DNA from: Actinomycetota bacterium
Lineage (GTDB): Bacteria > Actinomycetota > Humimicrobiia > Hakubellales > JAMDDV01
DNA: 64,000 nucleotides
Direction of reading: 5' to 3'
Assembly (NCBI GenBank): GCA_023488455.1
Contig: JAMDDV010000018.1
Span: forward strand, 1-64,000
Every line of letters starts with the position of its first letter. Within the stretch, counting starts at the first letter, position 1. The notes beneath the pieces are model-generated. The model saw only the letters and a list, made by a program, of their open reading frames with translations, ran no database searches and was not told where the DNA came from. Made by a program: the position numbers and the translations under genes. Shown in pieces: positions 44,560 through 53,392 of this stretch.

Positions 44560-44733
44560 TTAGGCTGGTATCTCTTTACCATGTGATGCTTTTAAGCTCT
44601 TAACATATAATCCTATAGCTTCTTTGGCATTTATTATAAATTTATCAAAAGTATCGTCATATTTGTCGTAACTAGTAGAGAAAGGAAATGGTATGCACCC
44701 TAGGTCAAAAATAAATTTTATTCTTTCATTCAT
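44560..44733 (-). CDS. Small HicB-like ORF (57 residues)
   Basis: A short frame whose ATG overlaps the stop of the 230-residue gene as ATGA, so translation is coupled. The protein (MNERIKFIFDLGCIPFPFST at the start, then a DTFDKFIINAKEAIGLYVKS helix, ending HGKEIPA) resembles the small alpha/beta HicB antitoxin fold, in which a Gly-Cys strand is followed by an NAKEAI helix and a G-x-x-IP end. There is no HicA toxin beside it and no DNA-binding tail. The family call is tentative, and the coupling makes the gene itself likely. Confidence 0.5.
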   Translation of the reverse strand: MNERIKFIFDLGCIPFPFSTSYDKYDDTFDKFIINAKEAIGLYVKSLKASHGKEIPA

Positions 44734-45422
44734 TCGTCAACTATTTTAATAAATTTATTCAATTCAGGGACCTGCCATCCTTTAGTTACTTTTATCCACT
44801 GATATTCATCTAATATCTTTGGAATTGTAGAGTAAGGTCTGTTTATCTTTTCAGGCAATTCTTCAAGAGCAAAACCGTTTAACTTACAATGTTTTAATAA
44901 TCCCTTGGCATCTTGTTTAGCTTTTTGAAGATAGTTTATGTACGCAAGAGAATCATTACCTTTACCGAAATCACCTCTCATTTTATTATCCCAAGGCATC
45001 ATGGATTTCGGCCTTAATGCAAATAAGATTTTTGAAGCACCTGTAGAGCCTGCATGATTTATAACTTCTTTTTGGTTTATAGTCTTTTTGGCTACTTGAG
45101 TGTTAGATAAGGTGTCATATAGCGTTTTAATCTTATCAAAATCATCATCATCTAATTCCCATATATTTTTTGATTTTTCAGGAATTAAGGAATTTTGGTT
45201 TAAATACCATTTTAGAATTTGTTCAGATGCAAAACCATGATAAGCAATTACAAATTGCCTACATGCCCACCTATTTAACCAGATTAGTAATGCTTTTCTA
45301 TGTTCTGAATTGTATAAATCTAAAGCACTGCCTGTTGAATTTAGAAAAGCTATATATGAATCATCAAAGTTCGTTTTATTACTATATAAATGGCAGGCTG
45401 ATTCTAATTCATTTAAATCCAT
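44730..45422 (-). CDS. Conserved hypothetical protein of the island (230 residues)
   Basis: I do not recognise a named family. The 230 residues appear mainly helical and soluble. A central segment, GSTGASKILFALRPKSMMPWD, followed by KMRGDFGKG, resembles a conserved helical core seen in uncharacterised proteins near restriction genes. There are no signal peptide or membrane segments. The stop overlaps the small HicB-like ORF by four bases. Base composition is AT-rich like its neighbours. A divergent 300-base spacer with a palindrome lies upstream. Confidence 0.6.
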   Translation of the reverse strand: MDLNELESACHLYSNKTNFDDSYIAFLNSTGSALDLYNSEHRKALLIWLNRWACRQFVIAYHGFASEQILKWYLNQNSLIPEKSKNIWELDDDDFDKIKTLYDTLSNTQVAKKTINQKEVINHAGSTGASKILFALRPKSMMPWDNKMRGDFGKGNDSLAYINYLQKAKQDAKGLLKHCKLNGFALEELPEKINRPYSTIPKILDEYQWIKVTKGWQVPELNKFIKIVDE

Positions 45423-45727
45423 ATTTAATCTTAATATTAATCTTGTTATTTATTTTAGAATATTCTTTTGGGCTCCGTCCAAAAATTTCTACGAAAGTCT
45501 ATTTAGATAATAGCTACTTCATCCTAAATTAGCAAATTGAATGAGAAATGACATTTCTCGCAGTTTGGAGATTTACATTACGACTTGGAAAGAAACTGAA
45601 TACTAATTTTATTTTTATATTTGATCCTAAGACAAGTAAAATATATTTTAGAAGATTATCCAAATATAAAATAATGAAAATCTTTTTCCATGCTTATTAT
45701 TTTTAAAATACATAAAGGAGATTTGAC
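45423..45727. other. AT-rich divergent intergenic region with a palindrome
   Basis: The 305 bases between the minus-strand 230-residue gene and the plus-strand frameshifted gene contain no further coding frame that I can support. At 45543-45559 GAGAAATG-A-CATTTCTC is a perfect 8+8 palindrome with a one-base centre, shaped like an operator rather than a terminator. The remainder is very AT-rich and probably holds both promoters. Confidence 0.5.
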
Positions 45728-46002
45728 ATGACAGAAACTTCTTTCAATGAAATATGGGATCGAATAATCAAACATTCAGGTGAAATCTTTAATACAATAA
45801 TAGGACTTGAATTTACCTATGAAATAAAAAATAACGGGTTTTATCCCAGCAGGACAAAATACATAATTTCAAAGAGGATTTTAAAAAAGCATATCAAATG
45901 ATTCCAGTCGATGGTCCCGGCATGATCAGCAAAGAAGTCAGAGGCCCATCCTATATTTGGACAGTTTTATATGACCCCAGGATCTCATTAAGAGAATGGT
46001 AG
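45728..46002 (+). pseudogene. Frameshifted small conserved protein gene
   Basis: A good ribosome binding site (AAAGGAG) precedes ATG 45728. The frame reads METSFN-type sequence (MTETSFNEIWDRIIKHSGEI) and continues to KYIISKR, then stops at 45899. The natural continuation DFKKAYQMIPVDGPG through SYIWTVLYDPRISLREW lies in another frame and ends at 46002. Restoring one base near 45876 would join them into a protein of about 91 residues that fits a widespread uncharacterised family (WxRI..H.GE.F.T at the start and GPSY.W..L.DPRI at the end). It is either a decayed gene or a sequencing error. Confidence 0.65.
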
Positions 46003-46056
46003 TATAAAAAATATTATTGTCCAATAAGCAATAGAGTTTCGGAAATTATATAAAAA

Positions 46057-46347
46057 TCAGGGTGCTATCATCCTCATATCGTTGCTCTTCTGGCATCTTC
46101 GCTTAAACATGACATGAAAAGCTTTGGGCTCATAATGGTAATGATTGCCCTCCAGCTTGGTAGGCAAAACACTTACAAGTTCCCATCCCTTGGATCCAAA
46201 ATCGTTAAGAATTTCTTCTAAACCTATTAGTTGAGTCCCATCTGAAAATCTGAGCATCCAATCATGATGCTTCCTATCTATTTGCTGGGCCTCAATCCAC
46301 GGGCAAAGATATTCCCATTTTGTCCTATTCCCCTCCAGATGTATCAA
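46057..46347 (-). CDS. Small DUF4177-like protein
   Basis: A 96-residue protein with the pattern WEYLCPWIEA ... GLEEILNDFGSKGWELVSVL ... FHVMFKRR, which matches the small DUF4177-type domain (one helix packed on a sheet with a GWELV core). Its function is unknown. The start is TTG (46345-46347), ten bases after the GIY-YIG-like gene, with no clear Shine-Dalgarno, so the N-terminus is uncertain. It is last in a three-gene minus-strand unit with the GIY-YIG-like and DUF6884-type genes. Confidence 0.6.
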   Translation of the reverse strand: MIHLEGNRTKWEYLCPWIEAQQIDRKHHDWMLRFSDGTQLIGLEEILNDFGSKGWELVSVLPTKLEGNHYHYEPKAFHVMFKRRCQKSNDMRMIAP

Positions 46348-46357
46348 TTATTAAAAT

Positions 46358-46999
46358 TCAGTGATTTTTAAGGTCAATTATTCTTCTTAACTCCGTCATT
46401 TCATTATCTGATAGCGGTAGTTTATATAACTCGTTAACCTGCCACAGTCCACTTTCTATAATTCTCTCCTTAGGCGAGTACAAACCAAGCCAGTTTAGGG
46501 AAGGAGCGCATTTGTCGCACAATGAAATGGTAGAAACGATCTTTGATTCAAGTAACAGCCTTTTTTCTTTATCATTCATCCTGAAAACAGAAAAACTAAA
46601 ATTTCTTTGTATATACTCAGAAACCCTTCGCTCCATTTCTTTTCGTCTGTCATAGTTTATCGACTTCGCATATTTCTCTTTCAATTCTTTGGATGTTAAA
46701 TCAAGTTCCCATTGTCCTAGGAATGGATCACTTTCCTTGTTTAATAAGCATCTTCCAATGTTTTTTCTGAAAATGCTCCTATCCTTGTTTTCATTTAGAA
46801 AATGCTGTTTTAGCCTTGACCTAAGTTGGTTGTTCCCGGTGTGTGTCCCAACACGAACAATCCTGTTCGTATTATGAGCTATCTCTCCTTTTTCAAATAG
46901 AATGTAAATTCCATTTAGCGGAATCTCGTCTTCTTTAAAAGAGAAATTGAATATTTTCAGTCTATTAAATAGCTGATGTAACAGCTGACAGCTATCCAT
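46358..46999 (-). CDS. GIY-YIG-like nuclease-domain protein
   Basis: A 213-residue protein whose first half has GIY-YIG features: NGIYILFEKGE (Gly30-Ile31-Tyr32), then RIVRVGTHTG in place of the YVG segment, followed by LRSRLKQHF (Arg60, Arg62) and SIFRKNIGRCLL. This pattern (a variant GIY-YIG with a long second half containing MERRVSEYIQRNFSFSVF) is seen in uncharacterised proteins of defence islands. The catalytic Glu cannot be placed with certainty. The gene overlaps the DUF6884-type gene by eight bases. Confidence 0.65.
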   Translation of the reverse strand: MDSCQLLHQLFNRLKIFNFSFKEDEIPLNGIYILFEKGEIAHNTNRIVRVGTHTGNNQLRSRLKQHFLNENKDRSIFRKNIGRCLLNKESDPFLGQWELDLTSKELKEKYAKSINYDRRKEMERRVSEYIQRNFSFSVFRMNDKEKRLLLESKIVSTISLCDKCAPSLNWLGLYSPKERIIESGLWQVNELYKLPLSDNEMTELRRIIDLKNH

Positions 47000-47405
47000 T
47001 TAATTTTTTAAAAAATTGAAGCTGCCTGCCCTGTGATAAGCTTCCTAACAGAACCTCATTGTTTGTAATATGCGGAATAATATATCTTCTGTATCTTTCT
47101 CCACAAAGAAATAGCACCTTATCTTTTTTTAAATCTACTATTTTGCTTAATTTGTTAATTACATCATTAGCCCACTTTTTTACTTCGACTGAGGGCATGG
47201 TATTTAGTGTCTTGTTATAGGGTTCTATCTCATCATTTAGACCCACTAATCCATATTTTGCGGAGAGGATATAAATATAATCAGGGAGAAGCATTTTGGC
47301 ATATTTCAATCTTCCTTTAAAAAGATCGCTTGTATAAAGCTCTTCTGCTTTTGCTTTATGATCAAGTTTAGTTTTTACGCAGCCTATTAAAATAATAGTC
47401 ATCAT
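46992..47405 (-). CDS. DUF6884-type protein
   Basis: A 137-residue protein matching the DUF6884 pattern: an N-terminal hydrophobic strand with IGCVKTKLDH (Cys-x-Lys), AEELYTSDLFKGRLKYAK, YILSAKYGLVGLNDEIEPYN and a later LFLCGERYRRY. The fold is predicted alpha/beta; the biochemical role is unknown. Such genes are commonly found beside restriction or other defence genes. It leads the unit DUF6884 - GIY-YIG-like - DUF4177-like and is divergent from the RadA-like gene across a 218-base AT-rich spacer. Confidence 0.7.
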   Translation of the reverse strand: MMTIILIGCVKTKLDHKAKAEELYTSDLFKGRLKYAKMLLPDYIYILSAKYGLVGLNDEIEPYNKTLNTMPSVEVKKWANDVINKLSKIVDLKKDKVLFLCGERYRRYIIPHITNNEVLLGSLSQGRQLQFFKKLNG

Positions 47406-47623
47406 AAATAAATTTTTGGTTATATATTAAGATTTTAACAAATGTAATACAATTTTATTGACATTAATTCACTGGATTAAATTAGATTTTAGGAACTTAG
47501 GAGATGAATTCAAACATCAAACAAGAATAAAAATATGATAAAACAGGCACATAATCTTTAATATAATAGTGTATATTTCAATTAAGAAATAATACTTTGA
47601 TATTATTAAGTGATGGGAGTGTT

Positions 47624-48898
47624 ATGCCAAGAATATTTGAAATTGAAGATAAGAGTAGTGAAGGATTAAATATTTCTGGCTTACCTTGGCTAAAAAAAGC
47701 GATTGGATCAGACATTATTAAGGGTGGCATATATTTATTAGCAGGTGAACCTGGAATAGGTAAAACAACTTTAGCGCTACAGGTATTGGGAGATTTAAGT
47801 AAACAAGGCATAAAAGTTCTATATATACCAACAGAACAAAGTCTAAGTGATGTTAAACGTGTTGCGAATAGAATCTTTAAATCGAAGAACCAAGAAGAAC
47901 AATCATTAATTGGTGATTGTCTTCAATTAGATACCATAAATGATTTGTCAATGCTATCTTGGTTCTTAAACCATAGAGTTTTACCTCCCGAGAGTGAATA
48001 TCATGGATGCAAAATTATAGCAATAGATTCACTTCAAGGAGGGGGGTTATCTTCATCGGTTGGAGATAAGTATAAAACACTTATAAATTTTGCAGAAACT
48101 GCAAAAGGCACTGGTATAACATGCTTATTTGTAAATCATGTAACGAAGAGTGGTGAAATTGCTGGTCCAAAAGCACTCGAGCATGTTGTGGATTGCATAA
48201 TATATATTAGAAGAGCACTTCGCCTAAGACCGCTTTTTGTACCGAAAAATAGGTTTGGGCCAGCTACTCTTGATCCCATAGTATTAATTATGGATGAGCA
48301 AGGTCTAAGTGAATCACCTCATGTAACAGCAGAAGCGAGTACAATATTTGGTTACAGTGGTATTGGTGGTGAATTTGCTGAAGCACAAGCCTCAGTCACT
48401 ATACCAAGATATGGCTCTCGGCCGGGATTAAGTGCACCATTTCTTCCAGGGAAAAAAATTCAACAGCTCCTAAAGGTATTAGGCACTCTTAATGATATCG
48501 ATGTAGTGGACTTGTCTTATGATGTAAGTTGTTATATTCCTGGAAGGCAAGGATATGCATCAGTACTTGATCTACCAATTATAGTAGCACTTTTGAGTTC
48601 TTATCTACATCAACAAGTTGATGATCAAACTATATTTATAGGCGAAGTAGATTTGACAAAACAGATTCGACCACCTGAAAGGGTATATTTAGCTAGTCTT
48701 GCAGAAGCACTTATTGAATCTCATCCTAGAAGAATTAAATATATATATTTGTCTGAGAAAGTCGCTGATGATTTTAAGGAAATGAAACCAAAAGAAGATG
48801 GTGCTAAAGTAAGGGAAATTGTCGAAGTTCGCGGTATAAGAGATTTGGACTCATTAATACAAAATATTTGGCCATCTTTAACAACTAAAGAAAAGTAA
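47624..48898 (+). CDS. RadA/Sms-like ATPase without zinc finger
   Basis: A RecA-fold protein of about 424 residues. Walker A is GEPGIGKTTLAL (from residue 41), Walker B is KIIAIDSLQ, and the RadA-specific KNRFG motif is present in VPKNRFGPATLDP. The C-terminal part has a Lon-like domain (FIGEVDLTKQIRPPERVYLA), as in RadA. The N-terminal C4 zinc finger of RadA is missing. RadA drives branch migration in recombination; this paralogue stands alone with an HNH protein. The ATG at 47624 has GGGAG just upstream; a TTG nine codons earlier is possible. Codon use is AT-rich. Confidence 0.8.
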   Translation: MPRIFEIEDKSSEGLNISGLPWLKKAIGSDIIKGGIYLLAGEPGIGKTTLALQVLGDLSKQGIKVLYIPTEQSLSDVKRVANRIFKSKNQEEQSLIGDCLQLDTINDLSMLSWFLNHRVLPPESEYHGCKIIAIDSLQGGGLSSSVGDKYKTLINFAETAKGTGITCLFVNHVTKSGEIAGPKALEHVVDCIIYIRRALRLRPLFVPKNRFGPATLDPIVLIMDEQGLSESPHVTAEASTIFGYSGIGGEFAEAQASVTIPRYGSRPGLSAPFLPGKKIQQLLKVLGTLNDIDVVDLSYDVSCYIPGRQGYASVLDLPIIVALLSSYLHQQVDDQTIFIGEVDLTKQIRPPERVYLASLAEALIESHPRRIKYIYLSEKVADDFKEMKPKEDGAKVREIVEVRGIRDLDSLIQNIWPSLTTKEK

Positions 48899-48918
48899 CT
48901 TAAAAAATAAAAATTAAT

Positions 48919-49410
48919 ATGCCACCTTCATTTATACCCAAGAAAGTAGAAGATATCATTTATTATTACTACGCTAAACTTGTGATTGCACCATCAGCGG
49001 GCTTTAGAGGGAATTACAGCTTTATTATCGATACTTATAAACGATTAAAAAGTAGCGAGATTCATATGTCCGACTATGAACGAGAGCTTTTGCATATTGC
49101 TAATATGCCAAATACATGTGTTTTCTGCGAAACTAAGTGTAATGAAATTCAAATAACTCATATTGTGTCAAGGAAATTTGGAGTAGGTCCAGGTATACAT
49201 AATACAGTTAACGCTTGCAGACAGTGTGCTGATTCAAAAAAAGAAAACGACCTTGTAAAATGGTGGTGTGAGGATCTAAATAGACCCCGAGATGAAATAC
49301 CTAGAGTGCCATTGGGGCTATACTTAAAGATTGCTTATGAGCTCCATAAAATAAATTTCAGTTTGAAAAAACCATGTAAAGAATTAGGTGAACTTTTCCT
49401 AATACTTTAA
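48919..49410 (+). CDS. HNH-type endonuclease-like protein
   Basis: A 163-residue protein with an HNH/zinc pattern: Cys67-x2-Cys70, QITHIVSRKFG (His81), HNTVNACRQCADSKKENDL (Asn95, Cys100, Cys103). This is the CxxC - H - N - CxxC arrangement of HNH nucleases, where the His is catalytic. The N-terminal 60 residues are helical and could bind a partner or DNA. It follows the RadA-like ATPase by 20 bases on the same strand, so an ATPase-nuclease pair is likely. Confidence 0.75.
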   Translation: MPPSFIPKKVEDIIYYYYAKLVIAPSAGFRGNYSFIIDTYKRLKSSEIHMSDYERELLHIANMPNTCVFCETKCNEIQITHIVSRKFGVGPGIHNTVNACRQCADSKKENDLVKWWCEDLNRPRDEIPRVPLGLYLKIAYELHKINFSLKKPCKELGELFLIL

Positions 49411-49591
49411 TTTAATCTAGATATTGGTGTTAATAAGGATACAAAAATTCGGTTATGCTCTGAAGCAATGTCGCTCGAATTATGTAAGTTGCTTTCTGCT
49501 TTGGGATTATCATTATCTTCTTTTAGAACTTGAAATTCGTAAATTAATAAGTAATTATTATTTTCTAATTAAGAGACTGCTAATATCTTAT

Positions 49592-52048
49592 TTATTTCAA
49601 AATTACCAAATTGGCTCCCAATATTTCATGGAAGCGGGTATCGCAAGAGAATATAAAAACCTGATTTCTCCTTGAAACTTCTTTTAGTACTTCGACCGCA
49701 GATTTAAACCTTTCCTCATCAAACTGGTGAAATGACTCATCAAAAAGAAGTGGTGGGTTCTTATCGCCAGATACTATATTTGCAAAAATCATTCTTGCAG
49801 ATATATAAAGTAGATCGCGTGTACCATCAGACAATTCATTAATGCCTGCCATTGCGCCTTTTTCAAGGCTATCAACTTTTAATATATTATCTTCATCAGC
49901 AAAGTCTAGCTTTACGGATTCATATTTTTTTCTAGTTACCTTGCTAACTATAATCGAAATCTCGTTTTCGGCCCTATTCAATGATTGTTTTATGTGTCTT
50001 TGCTGGGCTTTTCCCAAAATCTCAAGAGCCTTCTCTATGACATCTTTTTGTATTATTAGATTTTTTTTCTCAAGTTCAAGCTTATTGATTTCCTCATTGA
50101 TCTCGATCAAGTCTTCCTCATCTGGAACACCCCGTAACATATATGTATATTCCACTTTTTTTTCATTAAGATTGTTAATTTCATTTCTTAATCCATCAAG
50201 CGTTTCTATGGTTTTCTCCCTTTCGACTTCTAAGAAATCAAGTACATCTTCCTCATTTGTCAATTTTTTCATTGACCTCTTTATTTCTTGAGGCAAATTA
50301 CTCTTTAGAATATCAGCTTTAACTCTTAAATTTGAGTATTCATCCTTAGCTTCCGAAATCTTATCCTGGATTTCTTGCATGCTTTCATTACTCAGCAAAT
50401 CTATCAGGTCAGATTCTATAGTTTCCAAACCCCCTCTTAGCCTTTGAAATTCATCATTAATATTTTTACCTTTCTTGATAACTTCATCTGGATCGAAATC
50501 TCCAATTTCTTTTTGTTGCAAAGAAATTGTGGCATTTAAATTTTTCAAATCATTAATAGTCTTTTTCAACTCTAATTCATATTCACCAATTGTTTCGCCC
50601 TGTAAAACAATTTTAAGCTCAGTTTCCCATTTTTCCGTATCTTTAATTAACTTCGTTATTTGGCTATACAAATCCTTGAACTCACTTAATGATAAGACAC
50701 CAGCATTTTCCAAGATTTCTTTCAATTGATCTTTCTTAGTATCAAGTTCACTTAGCTTCCCCTTAAGGTCCTTTGAGGAATTAATATCGATCATTGCAAC
50801 ATCCTTAATTTCTATTTTTGCCCAGTTTGCAAACTTGCTTGATATCTTCTCTTTGCCTTCAAACTTCTGCTCACTACCGTCAATCAAAATTTTTCCTTCT
50901 ATTTCCTTAAATGGAGTAATGGTAAACGATAGTTTTTGTTCCGCAATTAAATCTTCCGATGTTTTTATAAATTGGCTAAGTTCTAAAACCTTATCATTAA
51001 TATTGAAGTCAATATTAGGCAAAGTATCTAACTTTTTCTTATTTTCATTTATTTTTTTATTTAAATCTTTGGCTTTTTTTATAATCCCAACTAAATTTTT
51101 AACCTTTTTATCCCACTCCCCTTTATCTTCAAGATTCTTTTTGATTTCAGTAGCTTCCTTAATTGGGAGTTTTTTTGCTTCTTTTTCAAGTTTGGTTTGA
51201 TTTTTTTTATTCTCTTCTATTTTCTTTTCTGCTTTTCTTATTCTATTCAACCTTTCTTCTGCTTTTTTATATCTATTAAATAAGTCTATGCAGTCTTTAA
51301 CCTCTTTCATTACTGTAACAAGGTGATCTTTGATACTTTGGATTGTTAAATAACTTTTGTTTAGTTTAATTAACTCCTCATCTATTTTTGGTAATTCCTC
51401 AAGAGCTTTATGGGCATTACCTATTTTCACGGCTTTTTCTTGTAGGTCTGTATTTAAGCTTTCAATCTTATTTATCTTCTCTTGAATCTTGCCTGGAAAT
51501 TTGGAAAATCGCTCTAATCCTTTCTTAAGTCCATCAAGCTCAATAGCTAGATCTTTAATAACATTTTGCGGAGAAATAATTGTTCCTGCAATTGCCTCTA
51601 AAAGACTTTGCTTAATGTCATCAAAATTTGAGACCAATTCTCCCTGTTTAATGGCTGCTGAATTTAGAAACAATCTTTCATTTGAAAAGCCGCTGAGATC
51701 CTGAATAAATTGGATTATTTTATCTTTAGATTTTGTTTTCTCACCCGAGTTAACATCGCAAAATATGTTCTCCCTAGAATCAAAATCTCGCGTGATCTTG
51801 AACGTTTTACTATCAATTTCAAGTTCAGCTTCTACTACTGGCTTGCTCCAACTTTTCCAACTTGCCCAATTCTCTATCTCCTTGGAAGTAGATGCTGCAT
51901 CCCTAAAAAGTGCACTTAAAATTGCTATTTGAAGAGTCGATTTACCTGACTCATTTGGCCCAAATACTACATTTAAGCCAGAATCAAACTCACATTCAAA
52001 ATCCCTTAGCCCTTTAAAATTTTTTACTTGGATCCTTTTAATTTTCAC
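49592..52048 (-). CDS. SMC/Rad50-like ATPase (YhaN/SbcC-like) without zinc hook
   Basis: An 818-residue ABC-type ATPase. Walker A is FGPNESGKST (residues 29-38), two long coiled-coil arms span about 170-340 and 420-690, and the C-terminal head has the signature LSDGTRDLLYISARM and Walker B PPLLFDESFHQFDE (Asp770, Glu771). No CxxC hook is visible at the arm apex, which sets it apart from Rad50/SbcC and nearer to the YhaN group. The start is GTG (52046-52048), overlapping the Mre11-like gene by 11 bases. Together they should form a nuclease-ATPase complex. Confidence 0.88.
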   Translation of the reverse strand: MKIKRIQVKNFKGLRDFECEFDSGLNVVFGPNESGKSTLQIAILSALFRDAASTSKEIENWASWKSWSKPVVEAELEIDSKTFKITRDFDSRENIFCDVNSGEKTKSKDKIIQFIQDLSGFSNERLFLNSAAIKQGELVSNFDDIKQSLLEAIAGTIISPQNVIKDLAIELDGLKKGLERFSKFPGKIQEKINKIESLNTDLQEKAVKIGNAHKALEELPKIDEELIKLNKSYLTIQSIKDHLVTVMKEVKDCIDLFNRYKKAEERLNRIRKAEKKIEENKKNQTKLEKEAKKLPIKEATEIKKNLEDKGEWDKKVKNLVGIIKKAKDLNKKINENKKKLDTLPNIDFNINDKVLELSQFIKTSEDLIAEQKLSFTITPFKEIEGKILIDGSEQKFEGKEKISSKFANWAKIEIKDVAMIDINSSKDLKGKLSELDTKKDQLKEILENAGVLSLSEFKDLYSQITKLIKDTEKWETELKIVLQGETIGEYELELKKTINDLKNLNATISLQQKEIGDFDPDEVIKKGKNINDEFQRLRGGLETIESDLIDLLSNESMQEIQDKISEAKDEYSNLRVKADILKSNLPQEIKRSMKKLTNEEDVLDFLEVEREKTIETLDGLRNEINNLNEKKVEYTYMLRGVPDEEDLIEINEEINKLELEKKNLIIQKDVIEKALEILGKAQQRHIKQSLNRAENEISIIVSKVTRKKYESVKLDFADEDNILKVDSLEKGAMAGINELSDGTRDLLYISARMIFANIVSGDKNPPLLFDESFHQFDEERFKSAVEVLKEVSRRNQVFIFSCDTRFHEILGANLVILK

Positions 52049-53141
52049 TTAAATGCCCGCCAAGCTTATAAACAATTTGCTCAAACGCCTCATGTATAAC
52101 CTTTCTCTCCTCCTCTGTCTCCGCACCTTTTAATTCCTCAGCTAAAATATCTTCAAGGCTGCTATATAAGCTACCCTGTGGGAATTTGTATTCACTCTTC
52201 TTTTCTACGATCTTTTCCAACGATAAAAACAAAAAATTCGATTCTAAATCTTTTATCAAGTTCATTATTCTTTCTTTTGCTTCAAACGAAACTAAAGTAT
52301 TTGTAATTATAGAGACTGCATGAAATTCAGGACATTTTATATTTTTTAAAAAATTCTCTAGTTCGGATAAGGGGTCGAGGGAAGCCAATTCCAACCTTAA
52401 AAAATTAAGTCTGCCGATTTTTATTATTTCAATGTTTACCTTACCCTTTCCTGAGATCTCAGCAATAACTAAGCCTCCTCCCTTTTGTCCAAACCTAAGC
52501 GGATTAAGCGAACCTGCGTACACAACACATGGGTTATCCGATCTCTCAATTGAATGATTGTGATAATGCCCCAATGCTACATAATCAAAACCAGATTGAG
52601 ATATTTGATTTAAATCAATTGGATAATCAACTCCTCCCTTTTCCCCTCTAGGCACAGACCCATGAGCAATGGCAATATTTATGTCGGTACCAGGCGATCT
52701 TGCCTCATTCAATGGTGATACGTCTTCTGAATGATAATAATTTCCTCTCCCAGTGACAGAAACCTCTTGTCCATTTATATTAAGGGAAATGGTGTGAAGG
52801 TCTTGGCTAAATATTGTGACATTCTCAGACCAATCGGTCTTAACCTGATAAACAGAACCTAATTTCAAGCAATCATGCCCTCCTGGGCAAATGATCACAC
52901 TCTTTTTGAATTCTGCAAGAGCTCTTTTAGCCTTGATAACAATCTCTGAACTTGGCAAAAAATTGTCATCAAACAGATCACCAGCAATCAACAACAGATC
53001 AACACCTAAATCATGGGATCTCTTTAGGGAATCTTCGAATGATCTGAAAATTTCTTGCCTGGCTATTTTCCCAGAATTGCTGCCAAATCTTTCAAAAGTA
53101 ATACCTAGGTGAACATCAGCAATATGACAAATTTTAATCAT
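52038..53141 (-). CDS. Mre11/SbcD-like metallophosphoesterase
   Basis: A 367-residue calcineurin-fold nuclease. Metal motifs are DVHLG (Asp9, His11), GDLFD (Asp55), GGHD (residues 87-90), AHGS and GHYHNHS. The family motif GNHD has Gly88 in place of Asn, a change that may weaken metal coordination or mark a subfamily (some relatives have GTHD). The C-terminal 130 residues would cap the active site and bind the ATPase. It overlaps the SMC-like gene by 11 bases. Mre11-Rad50 pairs process DNA ends. Confidence 0.88.
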   Translation of the reverse strand: MIKICHIADVHLGITFERFGSNSGKIARQEIFRSFEDSLKRSHDLGVDLLLIAGDLFDDNFLPSSEIVIKAKRALAEFKKSVIICPGGHDCLKLGSVYQVKTDWSENVTIFSQDLHTISLNINGQEVSVTGRGNYYHSEDVSPLNEARSPGTDINIAIAHGSVPRGEKGGVDYPIDLNQISQSGFDYVALGHYHNHSIERSDNPCVVYAGSLNPLRFGQKGGGLVIAEISGKGKVNIEIIKIGRLNFLRLELASLDPLSELENFLKNIKCPEFHAVSIITNTLVSFEAKERIMNLIKDLESNFLFLSLEKIVEKKSEYKFPQGSLYSSLEDILAEELKGAETEEERKVIHEAFEQIVYKLGGHLSEN

Positions 53142-53392
53142 TTTTAAATAATATCCACATTATATTCAGAAGCTTTTTAATTATCTTCAATTTATATTTT
53201 TATCTATTATCAACTTTTATAAATCCATTGGCATCTATATTAATAATTAAACTCTAGTTTATAGTTTAACACTTCTGTAATATCATCTTCTGATAATAAA
53301 TGACTGATTTTTCTTATGCTGATTTAATCCATTTTTTTTAAGAAAAATGAGGTTTTTGAAAATTTATTATTGTGATTATTATATTTCCGAAG

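Noticed and set aside
45902..46002. Independent short gene starting within the frameshifted region
   Set aside because: Its sequence continues the upstream frame of the same family, so it is the second half of a broken gene, and it has no ribosome binding site of its own.
49424..49675. 83-residue plus-strand frame after the HNH gene
   Set aside because: No ribosome binding site, no recognisable features, and its end overlaps the 3' end of the SMC-like gene on the other strand.
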